A stretch of 64,000 nt of DNA from Pedobacter sp. Leaf176 (GCF_001424305.1 NZ_LMPD01000006.1:192490-256489), one strand, 5' to 3'; numbered from the stretch's first letter, positions 21,283-30,386 are shown. Numbers and translations: made by a program. The notes: generated from the sequence alone by a model not told the origin.

Positions 21283-21337
21283 CCTCAATAGCAGTCCTTA
21301 ATTAAAAAAAGAATGTTAACAGTTAAATGCAGAAATC

Positions 21338-21499
21338 ATGTCCATCTATTTCCAATATCCAGCAATACATGACTATCCAAATTTAAATTATCAAATTAAA
21401 ACGGAAGTTGTAAGCGAACAGGCTTTAAAAGACAAAGATAAGCTGAATCAGGATGAGGTAAAGGAACTAAAAGATTTTTTAGCGTTAAAGCCAGTTTAA
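21338..21499 (+). CDS. Putative small protein, 53 aa
   Basis: Not in the ORF track; MSIYFQYPAIHDYPNLNYQIKTEVVSEQALKDKDKLNQDEVKELKDFLALKPV; upstream TATATTTG. Confidence 0.4.
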   Translation: MSIYFQYPAIHDYPNLNYQIKTEVVSEQALKDKDKLNQDEVKELKDFLALKPV

Positions 21500-21505
21500 T
21501 TTACA

Positions 21506-21578
21506 CGGCCAGTTGACCGATTGGGAAGTTGAGGTTTCATAAACTATCATATAATGGTTCGAATCCATTACTAGGCCG
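21506..21578 (+). tRNA. Degenerate tRNA-like sequence or pseudo-tRNA, anticodon loop reads TTCATAA (CAT)
   Basis: T-arm AATGG-TTCGAAT-CCATT is canonical; acceptor CGGCCAGT/ACTaGGCCG pairs with one bulged A; D-arm and anticodon stem are poor. Confidence 0.35.
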
Positions 21579-21977
21579 CTAAGTGTAACTCATAACACTT
21601 AAACCTGATTCTGCTCGATTAGGTAATATTTGGTTATCTTATATTTGTTTTGTTGTTAGCAAGGGCTGTTCGCGATGGATAGCCTTTACTTTTTACGTCA
21701 ATTTTCTGTCATTCTAAATGCGAGTAATAACTATAAACATCAGTTATAAACTGTCGTATTATTTGGACTTAAATAGTTCGTTCGCTCAAGGTGGAGCGCT
21801 CTTTGTAATAAAATACTACATGTTTAAAAGATTTCTCTGTTCCGCTGGGCACCAGTCGAAATGAAGATAAAGCGGCGAAAGAACATTTTTCTAAAAAATC
21901 TTAAAACATTTTATTTACTTATCGGTTAACTATATAATTCACATTATACTAATCTTTCACAGATTAATTTGTTTGGT

Positions 21978-22014
21978 TTAAAAAAAGGGATTTATGGATA
22001 TAAATCCCTTTTCT
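21978..22014. terminator. Hairpin upstream of the LD-carboxypeptidase gene
   Basis: AAAAGGGATTTATggatATAAATCCCTTTTcttt. Confidence 0.55.
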
Positions 22015-22071
22015 TTTATGCAAGAATTTTAAATCATATATTAGCTAACCCAACAAACATCTACTATTTAA

Positions 22072-23097
22072 ATGAATAGAAAACATTTTCTTTCTTCGTT
22101 TATTGCTGCTGCAGGTGTACTTCCTGCTTTTAAAGCTTTAGCTACCAGCACTAAAGAGGATGAAGATTCATTATTTAAAATTCCTCCATATTTAAAACAA
22201 GGCGATACGATTGGAATAAGTAGCCCTGCAGGATTTATCACACCGGAGCAAATTCAGCCATCAGTTCTGCAGATGCAGAGTTGGGGTTTCAACATAAAGA
22301 TCGGCGAAACTATTGGTAAACGGGATTTCACTTATGGTGGTACCGATGAGGAAAGATTAGCTGATTTTCAAAAAATGCTTGATGATCCGAACATAAAAGC
22401 CATTATGTGTGCCCGTGGTGGTTATGGTTTTATTAGGATAATAGATAACCTGGATTTTTCATTATTTAAAAGAAATCCAAAATGGATTATTGGTTTTAGT
22501 GATATTACCGTGCTGCATTGCCATTTAGCAAAAAATTATGGTATTGCATCCATTCATTCAAAAATGTGCAATAGTTTTCCTGACGATTGGACGAAAGCAG
22601 AACCCATTCAAATTGAAACTATTTTATCAATCAGGGATGCGATAATTGGTGGGCGAATGAATTATACAGCTCCTGTTAATCCAAATAATAAATATGGAAA
22701 GGTTGATGGAATTCTGGTTGGTGGAAATTTGAGCATAATTGAGACCCTGGCGGGCAGTGATTCAGATTTAGATACTAACAACAAAATTCTATTTATTGAA
22801 GATACGGGCGAATACCTATACAGTATTGACAGAATGCTTTGGAATTTAAAACGTAGTGGGAAGCTAAAAAATCTGAAAGGATTAATTGTTGGCGGTTTCA
22901 AGGTTAAGCCTGATGATGCAGGAGAAGAGTTCGGAAAAAACATTTACGAAATTATTATGGAGAAGGTTGCAGCATATGACTACCCCATCGCTTTTGATTT
23001 TCCAGTTGGACATCAAAGGAATAATTTTGCCTTGAAATGTGGATTAAGGCATGTCTTAGAAGTAAATGAGCGCGGCACTCAACTCCGCAGTCATTAA
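22072..23097 (+). CDS. LD-carboxypeptidase / MccF-like S66 peptidase, exported
   Basis: ISSPAGFI, ARGGYGFIRI, GFSDITVLH, GGNLSIIETLAGS; N-terminal signal. Confidence 0.93.
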   Translation: MNRKHFLSSFIAAAGVLPAFKALATSTKEDEDSLFKIPPYLKQGDTIGISSPAGFITPEQIQPSVLQMQSWGFNIKIGETIGKRDFTYGGTDEERLADFQKMLDDPNIKAIMCARGGYGFIRIIDNLDFSLFKRNPKWIIGFSDITVLHCHLAKNYGIASIHSKMCNSFPDDWTKAEPIQIETILSIRDAIIGGRMNYTAPVNPNNKYGKVDGILVGGNLSIIETLAGSDSDLDTNNKILFIEDTGEYLYSIDRMLWNLKRSGKLKNLKGLIVGGFKVKPDDAGEEFGKNIYEIIMEKVAAYDYPIAFDFPVGHQRNNFALKCGLRHVLEVNERGTQLRSH

Positions 23098-23159
23098 CAA
23101 CTTCTGCTTAGCTTTGAGTGGATATGGAATAACTAAGGTGACACATCAAAAACGAATAT

Positions 23160-24476
23160 CTAAACTGTCTTTACTTCGTCATTCTCATAATCCTCAATAT
23201 CAGTAATGTATCCATTTATCAAGAGGAAATCAAAAAGCGGCTTTGCCTCAGGAGTGACTGGCATATTTGTGGTTGTTACCACCTCATTCGTTTTCTTATC
23301 TAAGAAAGGATATGCAAATAATCGAACGTTTGTATTAAACATATCATTTACGTAACTCAGTAATTGACCTGAATAATTTTCTCCTTTAAAATTTGTTGAA
23401 TTGAATACAAATTTCAGATTGTTAATGTTGGTTGCCAGACCTACACTTTTTGGTTTGCACCTGGCTAAATATTTTGCCAGGCGGTTATGACGAGTAAAAT
23501 TAGATACGATTACGATATTACCTGTATCACACATCTCTTGTGCACGTTTGGCAACAGTTTCCAAATCAATGTCATCAGGTGTTTCATCATCATCGGTCAA
23601 AACGTTGGTTAATAAAACTTCAATCATCACAGCAAGATTTCCGTCCTCAACGCTATTTGTGCGTTTAAACTGATCAGTTGCTTTATTAAATAAATTGAAG
23701 TTTGGTAATGATTTCTGACCATATTTGGTTCTCAAAATCATGATATCCTTTTTATATAATAAATCTTTCGCCTGGCGTGGATGTGCATCTGAATCGAAAA
23801 TCGCTGCTGCTGAAAAGTCCTTCATAATCATATAAAGATTAAGTAAGATATTATCGACTTCAGGAAACGCAGGACCTTTAACAGAAATTAGGTCGATCTC
23901 AACTGAACCAATAGTCAGGTTATCAGCCAGAGATTCTACCATTAATTTGGGATCTTTATAATGATAAAAAGCAGCATATAGTAAATTCACGCCAATAATC
24001 CCTAACACACGTTGCTGCATATTCACATCGGTGTCTAGTAAACGAACATGAAAAAATATTTCGTTAGGGAAACCCCCTGGCTCATCCTGGAAACGAATTC
24101 CAACCCAACCATGGGGTTCATTTGTACGTTTGTAATTTAAAGTTGTAACTGTATCAGCAAATGCGAAAAATGTTCTGCTTTCATATTTCTCACCTGATAG
24201 GCGCTCATTGAGCAAACCGAATTCGTGATCCAGCATTTGCAAAAGTCGGTTTTGAGAAACATAGCGTCCGTTAGATTCTGCTCCGTAAATTGCGTCACTG
24301 AAAGTCATATCATAGGCAGACATGGTTTTTGCAACCGTTCCTGATGCCGCGCCTGCGTTAAAAAAGTTTCGGGAAACTTCCTGTCCGGCTCCAATTTCGG
24401 CGAAAGTACCGTAAATTCTCGGGTCGAGGTTAATCTTAAGTGCTTTACGTTTAGTGTCCAGAATTTCTCTTGCCAT
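23160..24476 (-). CDS. Conserved protein of unknown function (MAREILDTKRKALKINLDPRIYGTFAEIGAGQEVSRNFF type)
   Basis: Recognised as a conserved family with inconsistent public annotations; no motif here that supports an assignment. Confidence 0.7.
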   Translation of the reverse strand: MAREILDTKRKALKINLDPRIYGTFAEIGAGQEVSRNFFNAGAASGTVAKTMSAYDMTFSDAIYGAESNGRYVSQNRLLQMLDHEFGLLNERLSGEKYESRTFFAFADTVTTLNYKRTNEPHGWVGIRFQDEPGGFPNEIFFHVRLLDTDVNMQQRVLGIIGVNLLYAAFYHYKDPKLMVESLADNLTIGSVEIDLISVKGPAFPEVDNILLNLYMIMKDFSAAAIFDSDAHPRQAKDLLYKKDIMILRTKYGQKSLPNFNLFNKATDQFKRTNSVEDGNLAVMIEVLLTNVLTDDDETPDDIDLETVAKRAQEMCDTGNIVIVSNFTRHNRLAKYLARCKPKSVGLATNINNLKFVFNSTNFKGENYSGQLLSYVNDMFNTNVRLFAYPFLDKKTNEVVTTTNMPVTPEAKPLFDFLLINGYITDIEDYENDEVKTV

Positions 24477-24570
24477 ACCGCAAAAATAACAAAAATCATT
24501 AGTTCATTGGCATCGTAAACTGATTTGTTTAGACACAAGATTTAATGACAAATGCAACAATATAAAAAAA

Positions 24571-24602
24571 TAAGGTTAGCATCATCCAATGCTAACCTTA
24601 TA
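24571..24602 (-). terminator. Hairpin distal to hsp20
   Basis: AAGGTTAGCATcatccAATGCTAACCTT, flanked by A-run on the + strand (T-run for minus transcripts). Confidence 0.6.
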
Positions 24603-24739
24603 AACCTAAACTTAAACTATTATGAAACCTGCAGCAGCCATCAACTAAATCAACCACACTACCGAGCTGATGCAAGCTTCATAACCTTATTCCTAAAACT
24701 AAACTATTATGAAAAATCCTCTGTCGAAAAACGCTTTTA

Positions 24740-25180
24740 TTACGATACTACAATTTCTTTGTGTTGTAATTTAGCATCATCTTTTTTGCTGATGTTGATA
24801 GTTAAAATACCGTCTTTATATTCAGCGGTAATGTTGTCACCGTCAGCAGAATCAGGTAAATTAAATGACCTTGCAAATGAGCTGTAGTCAAATTCTTTAC
24901 GAGTAAAATCTTTAGCTTGTTGGGTTTCATCCTTTTTAACTTCTGCCCACACAGAAAGTGTGTCTTTTTTTAAGTTGATTTGAAAATCTCCTTTTTTTAA
25001 ACCCGGTGCAGCCAGTTCAATAACGTAGGCGGTTTCGTTTTCGTAAATATTTACATTTGGCGATTTGTCAACCATTTTGTTTTTAGTCACTGCATCGCTA
25101 AACAATGAATCAAAAACATTGTTAAAGTAAGGTGCTGTGTTACGAGTTCTGTTGTTAAAATTTACAAGTGTCATATCCAA
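24740..25180 (-). CDS. Hsp20/alpha-crystallin small heat shock protein
   Basis: ELAAPGLKKGDFQINLKKDTLSVWAE, F.RSFNLP, YKDGILTINISK. Confidence 0.94.
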   Translation of the reverse strand: MDMTLVNFNNRTRNTAPYFNNVFDSLFSDAVTKNKMVDKSPNVNIYENETAYVIELAAPGLKKGDFQINLKKDTLSVWAEVKKDETQQAKDFTRKEFDYSSFARSFNLPDSADGDNITAEYKDGILTINISKKDDAKLQHKEIVVS

Positions 25181-25241
25181 ATTTTTTTGTTTTTTATTTG
25201 ATATTAACCTTTATTCAACTTATATACCAAACCAGATATTT

Positions 25242-25730
25242 ATGATATTTAAGACATTATGGCAATCTATTTCAAAAAACAAAGACAAACTGTCAGATAT
25301 AAGAGCGTTTTCGGACCAGTTTAACTATAAAACGAGCATTCACTTACGTTTTATTGATTTTGATATGATGGGCCATGTAAACAATTCTGTCTACTTCACT
25401 TACCTGGAAATTGCAAGGACAAAATATTGGGAAGAGATTATTAAGTGGGATTGGAAAAAGACCGGAATTGTGATTGCTCACGCAGAATTAGACTATATTC
25501 TACCTATTGTGATGAATGATAAGATTGCCGTTCACGTAAAAACTTCAAGAATTGGAAATACAAGCTTTGATCTGGAATATCAGATTGTAAAAATTAAGGG
25601 AAATGAAGAAGTAATTTGCAGTAAAGGAAAAACGGTTTGTATCGCTGTCGATTATACAACGAGCAAGCCAACAGCTATACCAACCGCGGAAAAGCAAAAG
25701 ATGTTAGGGTTTGAACAATTGACCCCCTAA
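25242..25730 (+). CDS. Acyl-CoA thioesterase, 4HBT family
   Basis: LRFIDFDMMGHVNNSVYFTYLEIARTKYW hotdog motif; start chosen at MIFKTLWQ. Confidence 0.9.
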   Translation: MIFKTLWQSISKNKDKLSDIRAFSDQFNYKTSIHLRFIDFDMMGHVNNSVYFTYLEIARTKYWEEIIKWDWKKTGIVIAHAELDYILPIVMNDKIAVHVKTSRIGNTSFDLEYQIVKIKGNEEVICSKGKTVCIAVDYTTSKPTAIPTAEKQKMLGFEQLTP

Positions 25731-25867
25731 CCCCCTTAAGGGGGAAATACAAGCGAGATGGAAAAGCGCTCCTTATCATCAAAAAACAATACTAATCTCA
25801 TACAGCGTTTTTTAAACCTCGTAAAATGAAAGAAAGGCAATTCCCCCTTTAGGGCGCTAGGGGGTTA
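25721..25867. repeat. Palindromic element forming the 3' ends of two convergent genes
   Basis: Left GACCCCCTAACCCCCTTAAGGGGGAA; right reverse complement TAACCCCCTAGCGCCCTAAAGGGGGAA. Confidence 0.8.
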
Positions 25868-27257
25868 TCTTCCCGGGATTTAAAATCCCATTTGGATCAA
25901 AAACATTTTTTATTCCCCGCATTAAGTTTAAATGTATTTCGGAATATTTAATTGGCATGAATTCTTTTTGCACCAGGCCGATACCGTGCTCACCTGACAA
26001 AGTTCCACCCAACGCAGTCGTGAGCTCGAATATTTCAGCGATACCAAACTTGAGCTTATCCTTCCAGTCTTCATCACTCATTCCTGCCTTAATAATGTTA
26101 ACATGAAGATTACCATCACCTGCGTGACCATAACAAACACTTTCAAAACCATATCTACTACCAATTTCCTTAATACCATTAATTAATTTCGGCAAGGCAG
26201 CTCGGGGAACAACTGTATCCTCTTCCTTATAAACCGAATTTGATTTTACAGATTCGGCCATCGTTCTGCGCATTCGCCACAATTCTTCCTTTTGCGATGC
26301 GGTATCAGCAAATAAAACTTCTGTACAATTGTGTTCTTCTAGAACGATGTTTGTTTTTTCGCAGTTTTTGAAAATATCATCCAAATCATCACCATCAAAT
26401 TCAATCATCAATAAGGCCGCAACATCATCCTTCAAATCAAATTTAATGTCATCAAATTTAATTACCCACTCTACTCCTTTTCGCTCCATAAATTCTAAAG
26501 CAGAAGGTGTTACACCAGCTCTGAAAATCGCTGAAACCGCCGCACAAGCATCCTCGTTTGTACTAAATGAGCCCATCATCAAAACAGATTGTGTTGGTTT
26601 TGGCAAAAGCTTAGTTACGATTTTTGTTACCACAGCCAGAGTTCCCTCAGATCCAATCATCAATTGTGTTAAATTATATCCTGATGCGTATTTCAAGGTG
26701 TTTGCTCCCGTCCAAATGATATCACCATTAGGCAAAACAACCTCAAGGTTTAAAATATACTCGCGAATTGTACCATATTTGACTACCCTGGGTCCACCGG
26801 AACCATGTGCCACATTGCCGCCAATAAAGCACGAACCCTTACTACTTGGATCAACTGGATAAAATAATCCTTTTTCGGCAACAGCATTCATAAATTCTTC
26901 CGTTATGACACCTGGCTCAACGGTCGCCTGCAGGTTATCGGTATCAACGTCAATAATCGATTTGAATTTTTCCATCGATAATGAAATCCCTCCATAAACA
27001 GGTAAAGCTGCACCGCTCAGACCGGTTCCTCCACCACGAGGCGTTACAGGAATGTTATGAGCATTACATATTTTTAGCAATGCCGAAACCTCTTCTGGTG
27101 TGGTTGGTTTCACCACCACCTCAGGCTGGTAACGTAAATCTTCAGTTTCGTCGTGACTATAATTATCCAAACTATCGGCATCGGTAAACACTTTTTCTTC
27201 GCCTAAAGCAGATTTAATTTCTGCTAAAATCTCCGGATTAATTTTGGTGAAATTCAT
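25857..27257 (-). CDS. FAD-binding oxidase, GlcD/LDH-D type
   Basis: TPRGGGTGLSGAALP, CYGHAGDGNLHVN, SGEHGIG. Confidence 0.94.
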   Translation of the reverse strand: MNFTKINPEILAEIKSALGEEKVFTDADSLDNYSHDETEDLRYQPEVVVKPTTPEEVSALLKICNAHNIPVTPRGGGTGLSGAALPVYGGISLSMEKFKSIIDVDTDNLQATVEPGVITEEFMNAVAEKGLFYPVDPSSKGSCFIGGNVAHGSGGPRVVKYGTIREYILNLEVVLPNGDIIWTGANTLKYASGYNLTQLMIGSEGTLAVVTKIVTKLLPKPTQSVLMMGSFSTNEDACAAVSAIFRAGVTPSALEFMERKGVEWVIKFDDIKFDLKDDVAALLMIEFDGDDLDDIFKNCEKTNIVLEEHNCTEVLFADTASQKEELWRMRRTMAESVKSNSVYKEEDTVVPRAALPKLINGIKEIGSRYGFESVCYGHAGDGNLHVNIIKAGMSDEDWKDKLKFGIAEIFELTTALGGTLSGEHGIGLVQKEFMPIKYSEIHLNLMRGIKNVFDPNGILNPGKITP

Positions 27258-27259
27258 TT

Positions 27260-27628
27260 TTATTTAGCTGATGTATAAGATAATTTGACGAACGAATGCC
27301 CGATTTGTCCCGGCATTGGTGGATTTAGCTTTTTCATGCTCACATTTACAGTCTCAACGAAAGGATAAAGCTTAATAATTTTCGAAATAATATTGCTCAA
27401 AACCGTTTCCAAAAGCTTTTGGGTGTTTTTCATTTCCTCGCGTATAATCGTGTTCAAATCTTCATAATTTACGGTTTGAGCAAGTTCATCATCGAAACCT
27501 TGAGGCGTAAATTCCGTTTTCAAATCGATAACAAAATGATTTCCAAGTATTTGTTCTTCGGGATAATAGCCGTGTAAGGCAAAGCACTTTACGTCTTTTA
27601 AAGCTACGGTTTGTTTGAATTGACTCAT
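27260..27628 (-). CDS. folB: Dihydroneopterin aldolase
   Basis: FALHGYYPEEQ, TVNYEDLN, VSMKKLNPP. Confidence 0.93.
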   Translation of the reverse strand: MSQFKQTVALKDVKCFALHGYYPEEQILGNHFVIDLKTEFTPQGFDDELAQTVNYEDLNTIIREEMKNTQKLLETVLSNIISKIIKLYPFVETVNVSMKKLNPPMPGQIGHSFVKLSYTSAK

Positions 27629-27738
27629 GTCTGTTTTGTCTGGCGTAAAATTATATTTTTATTCATAATATAATGCCGCTTGCCGTAAATTGTTACCTTT
27701 GAAATGAACGCGATTTCTTAACCAGATAGATGATTTAA

Positions 27739-28950
27739 ATGAGCAAATCAGCAAACCCGCCTGCCGAGCGAGCAGGAAAAGACCTTTACGAGGCGCCAGA
27801 TTATTATTTGTTAGATGAATTGTTAACCGATGAGCATAAATTAATTCGTGCAACGGCAAGGGATTGGGTAAAAAAAGAAGTGAGTCCGATAATAGAAGAT
27901 TACGCTCAGAGGGCTGAATTTCCAAAATACTTAATTAAAGGATTAGCAGATATTGGTGCTTTCGGACCAACAATTCCGGTGGAATATGGAGGAGCTGGTT
28001 TGGATTATACAGCTTATGGCATTTTAATGCAGGAGATCGAACGTGGCGACTCAGGGATTCGTTCAACAGCATCTGTTCAGGGCTCATTGGTAATGTATCC
28101 TATATATGCTTATGGAAGCGAAGAACAACGTAAAAAATACCTACCAAAATTAGCAAGCGGCGAAATGATGGGCTGTTTCGGATTAACAGAACCCGACCAT
28201 GGCTCAAATCCCGGCGGCATGGTTACAAATATAAAAGACAACGGCTCCCACTACATATTAAATGGTGCTAAAATGTGGATTAGCAATGCGCCTTTCGCAG
28301 ATATTGCAGTTGTTTGGGCAAAAGATGAAGCTGGCAAAATACGGGGGATGGTTGTGGAACGCGGAATGGATGGATTTTCAACGCCCGAAACACATAACAA
28401 ATGGAGTTTAAGAGCGTCGGCAACAGGTGAGTTGGTATTTGATAATGTTCAGATACCTAAAGAAAATGTTTTTCCTGAAATTAGTGGATTGAAAGGCCCG
28501 TTGGGTTGCCTAAACCAAGCCCGTTATGGGATTGCCTGGGGTGCTTTAGGTGCTGCAATGGATTGTTATGATACGGCCTTGCGTTATTCAAAAGAAAGAA
28601 TACAATTCGGGAAGCCAATTGGAGGTTTTCAATTGCAGCAGAAAAAATTAGCAGAGATGGTTACTGAGATAACGAAAGGCCAGCTTCTGGTTTGGCGGTT
28701 AGGTATGCTTAAAAGCGAGAACAGGGCTACAGCCGAACAAATATCGATGGCCAAAAGAAATAGCGTAGAAATTGCTTTGGATATTGCCAGAAATGCCCGC
28801 CAGATGCTCGGCGGAATGGGCATTACCGGAGAATACTCAATTATGCGCCACATGATGAACCTGGAATCGGTAGTAACTTATGAAGGAACTCATGATATTC
28901 ATTTATTAATCACAGGTATGGATGTGACCGGATTGAACGCTTTTAAGTAA
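27739..28950 (+). CDS. Acyl-CoA dehydrogenase, glutaryl-CoA dehydrogenase-like
   Basis: GCFGLTEPDHGSNPGGM, MWISNAPFADIAVVWAK, TYEGTHDIHLLITG. Confidence 0.92.
   Translation: MSKSANPPAERAGKDLYEAPDYYLLDELLTDEHKLIRATARDWVKKEVSPIIEDYAQRAEFPKYLIKGLADIGAFGPTIPVEYGGAGLDYTAYGILMQEIERGDSGIRSTASVQGSLVMYPIYAYGSEEQRKKYLPKLASGEMMGCFGLTEPDHGSNPGGMVTNIKDNGSHYILNGAKMWISNAPFADIAVVWAKDEAGKIRGMVVERGMDGFSTPETHNKWSLRASATGELVFDNVQIPKENVFPEISGLKGPLGCLNQARYGIAWGALGAAMDCYDTALRYSKERIQFGKPIGGFQLQQKKLAEMVTEITKGQLLVWRLGMLKSENRATAEQISMAKRNSVEIALDIARNARQMLGGMGITGEYSIMRHMMNLESVVTYEGTHDIHLLITGMDVTGLNAFK
27756..27776. repeat. Short palindromic repeat inside the coding sequence (CCTGC-CGAGCGA-GCAGG)
   Basis: GC-rich inverted repeat encoding PPAERAG near the N-terminus. 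Confidence 0.5.
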
Positions 28951-28954
28951 GGAG

Positions 28955-29180
28955 CAGGATTATGGGATTTACGGATTTTCATGATATGAGGTTTGTCACC
29001 AAGCTTAAAATAGTAATAATAAATGGATTATAGGGGTTAAGGATTTTTATGATAAATCGTAATATCAAAAAGTTTAAAATAGTAATGTTATAAATTGTTC
29101 ATTTTAGGAGAAATAAAATACTTTTGGTTTAGATTTTCCAAAACTATTATCTTGAAAATCTTTTAATCTTTAAATCCCGA
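28955..29180. repeat. Degenerate repeat cluster left of the GxxExxY gene (two forward motif copies, one inverted)
   Basis: CAGGATTATGGGATTTACGGATTTTCATGAT (28955), GGGGTTAAGGATTTTTATGAT (29033), inverted ATTATCTTGAAAATCTTTTAATCTTTAAATCCC (about 29146); AG(C/T)TTAAAATAGTAAT at 29002 and 29071. Confidence 0.7.
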
Positions 29181-29220
29181 TCCCCCCTGTTGTTGTATTT
29201 TTCATTCCATTAATTTAAAT

Positions 29221-29625
29221 ATGATGGATATAGAAGATTTAACTTATCGCGTAAATGGATGCGCAATGAAAGTGCATAATGTTTTGGGAAATGGATTTCA
29301 GGAAGTGATTTATCAAAGATGCCTCGCAATTGAACTTGAAAAAGCTGGAATAAGATTTAAAAGAGAGGTTGAACAGGATATTTTTTACGATGGTTTAATT
29401 GTAGGGAGGCGTAGGGCTGATTTTGTAGTTGAAGAATTGATTACTGTTGAACTCAAAGCATGCATCAACCTGGAAAACCACCATTTGGCCCAGGCAAAGA
29501 ATTACGTAGTTGCATATAATTTCAATATCGGATTATTGATTAATTTAGGTGCGACAAGTTTACAATTTAAAAAGATTTACAATCCTGCTATCAATAAGTA
29601 TAGATCAGGATTGAATAAGATTTAA
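29221..29625 (+). CDS. GxxExxY family protein
   Basis: VLGNGFQEVIYQRCLAIEL contains G-F-Q-E-V-I-Y; RADFVVEELITVELKA resembles a D...ExK nuclease-type motif. Confidence 0.9.
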   Translation: MMDIEDLTYRVNGCAMKVHNVLGNGFQEVIYQRCLAIELEKAGIRFKREVEQDIFYDGLIVGRRRADFVVEELITVELKACINLENHHLAQAKNYVVAYNFNIGLLINLGATSLQFKKIYNPAINKYRSGLNKI

Positions 29626-29792
29626 GGGTTTACATGATAATGCGCTCAAATCATAATTAGATAGTATTTAATTTTCTAGAAATACAAATTACACATTAGA
29701 AAAAAAAATTCATAACACAAAAAAATATAAATTAATGGGTTTGTTTCTCGAACTATAATCTTGAAAATCCTTTTGCATTGAACTTAATTAAG
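29617..29792. repeat. Right-flank inverted pair of the same motif
   Basis: GATTTAAGGGTTTACATGATAATG at the gene 3' end, then inverted CTATAATCTTGAAAATCC near 29750. Confidence 0.6.
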
Positions 29793-29948
29793 TTATCAAA
29801 CAAAAAATTAAAGCAATTAATAGGTTGATTTTCTTGAACAATTATTTTGAAAATCCTTAAATCCTGAAAATTATCAAACAAAAAATTAAAGCAATTAATA
29901 GGTTGGTTTTCTTGAACAATCATTTTGAAAATCCTTAAATCCTGAAAA
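29793..29948. repeat. 78-bp near-perfect tandem duplication
   Basis: 29793-29870 and 29871-29948 differ at about 2 positions (TTGATTTTC/TTGGTTTTC, ATTATT/ATCATT). Confidence 0.93.
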
Positions 29949-29960
29949 TCATGATACAGA

Positions 29961-30338
29961 ATGGACTATAAAAAATACACTTACATTCCCGCTTCACCTG
30001 AAGAAGTTTATTTAGCGCTTACAAAAGACATCAGCATTAAGCTTTGGACTGGTGCTGAGGTTGAGTTTGAAGAAAAGCCGGATACCGAATTTTCTTTTTG
30101 GGAAGGTGATATCGTCGGTAAAAATCTGGAATTTGAACCCAACAAAAAAATTGTGCAACAATGGTATTTCGGTGAAGATGCTGAACCCTCCATTGTTACT
30201 ATAAAACTTCACGAGGATAAAAAAGGAACATCATTAGAATTTAAACAAACCAATATTCCTGAGGAAGACTACAAGGATTTTACGGAAGGTATTGAGGAAT
30301 ATTTCATCGGTGGCTTAGTCGATTTCTTTGACGAATAA
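29961..30338 (+). CDS. START-like/SRPBCC domain protein
   Basis: YIPASPEEVYLALTKDISIKLWTG...GLVDFFDE. Confidence 0.8.
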   Translation: MDYKKYTYIPASPEEVYLALTKDISIKLWTGAEVEFEEKPDTEFSFWEGDIVGKNLEFEPNKKIVQQWYFGEDAEPSIVTIKLHEDKKGTSLEFKQTNIPEEDYKDFTEGIEEYFIGGLVDFFDE

Positions 30339-30386
30339 AACATAAAGTTGGTCTTGCTGTTTAGATTTTAACCAAAATGTAAAATT

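Noticed and set aside
21700-21870. Degenerate GTCATTTCGAC-type palindrome
   Set aside because: Only a half-site (AGATTTCTCTGTTCCGCTGGGCACCAGTCGAAATGAAG) is clear; opposite arm too weak to call.
26329-27187. ORFs 26329-26862 and 26981-27187 (+)
   Set aside because: Antisense to the FAD oxidase gene; 177 aa length explained by codon bias of the opposite strand.
29793-29948. CRISPR array
   Set aside because: Only two full 78-bp adjacent units without spacers, and no cas genes.
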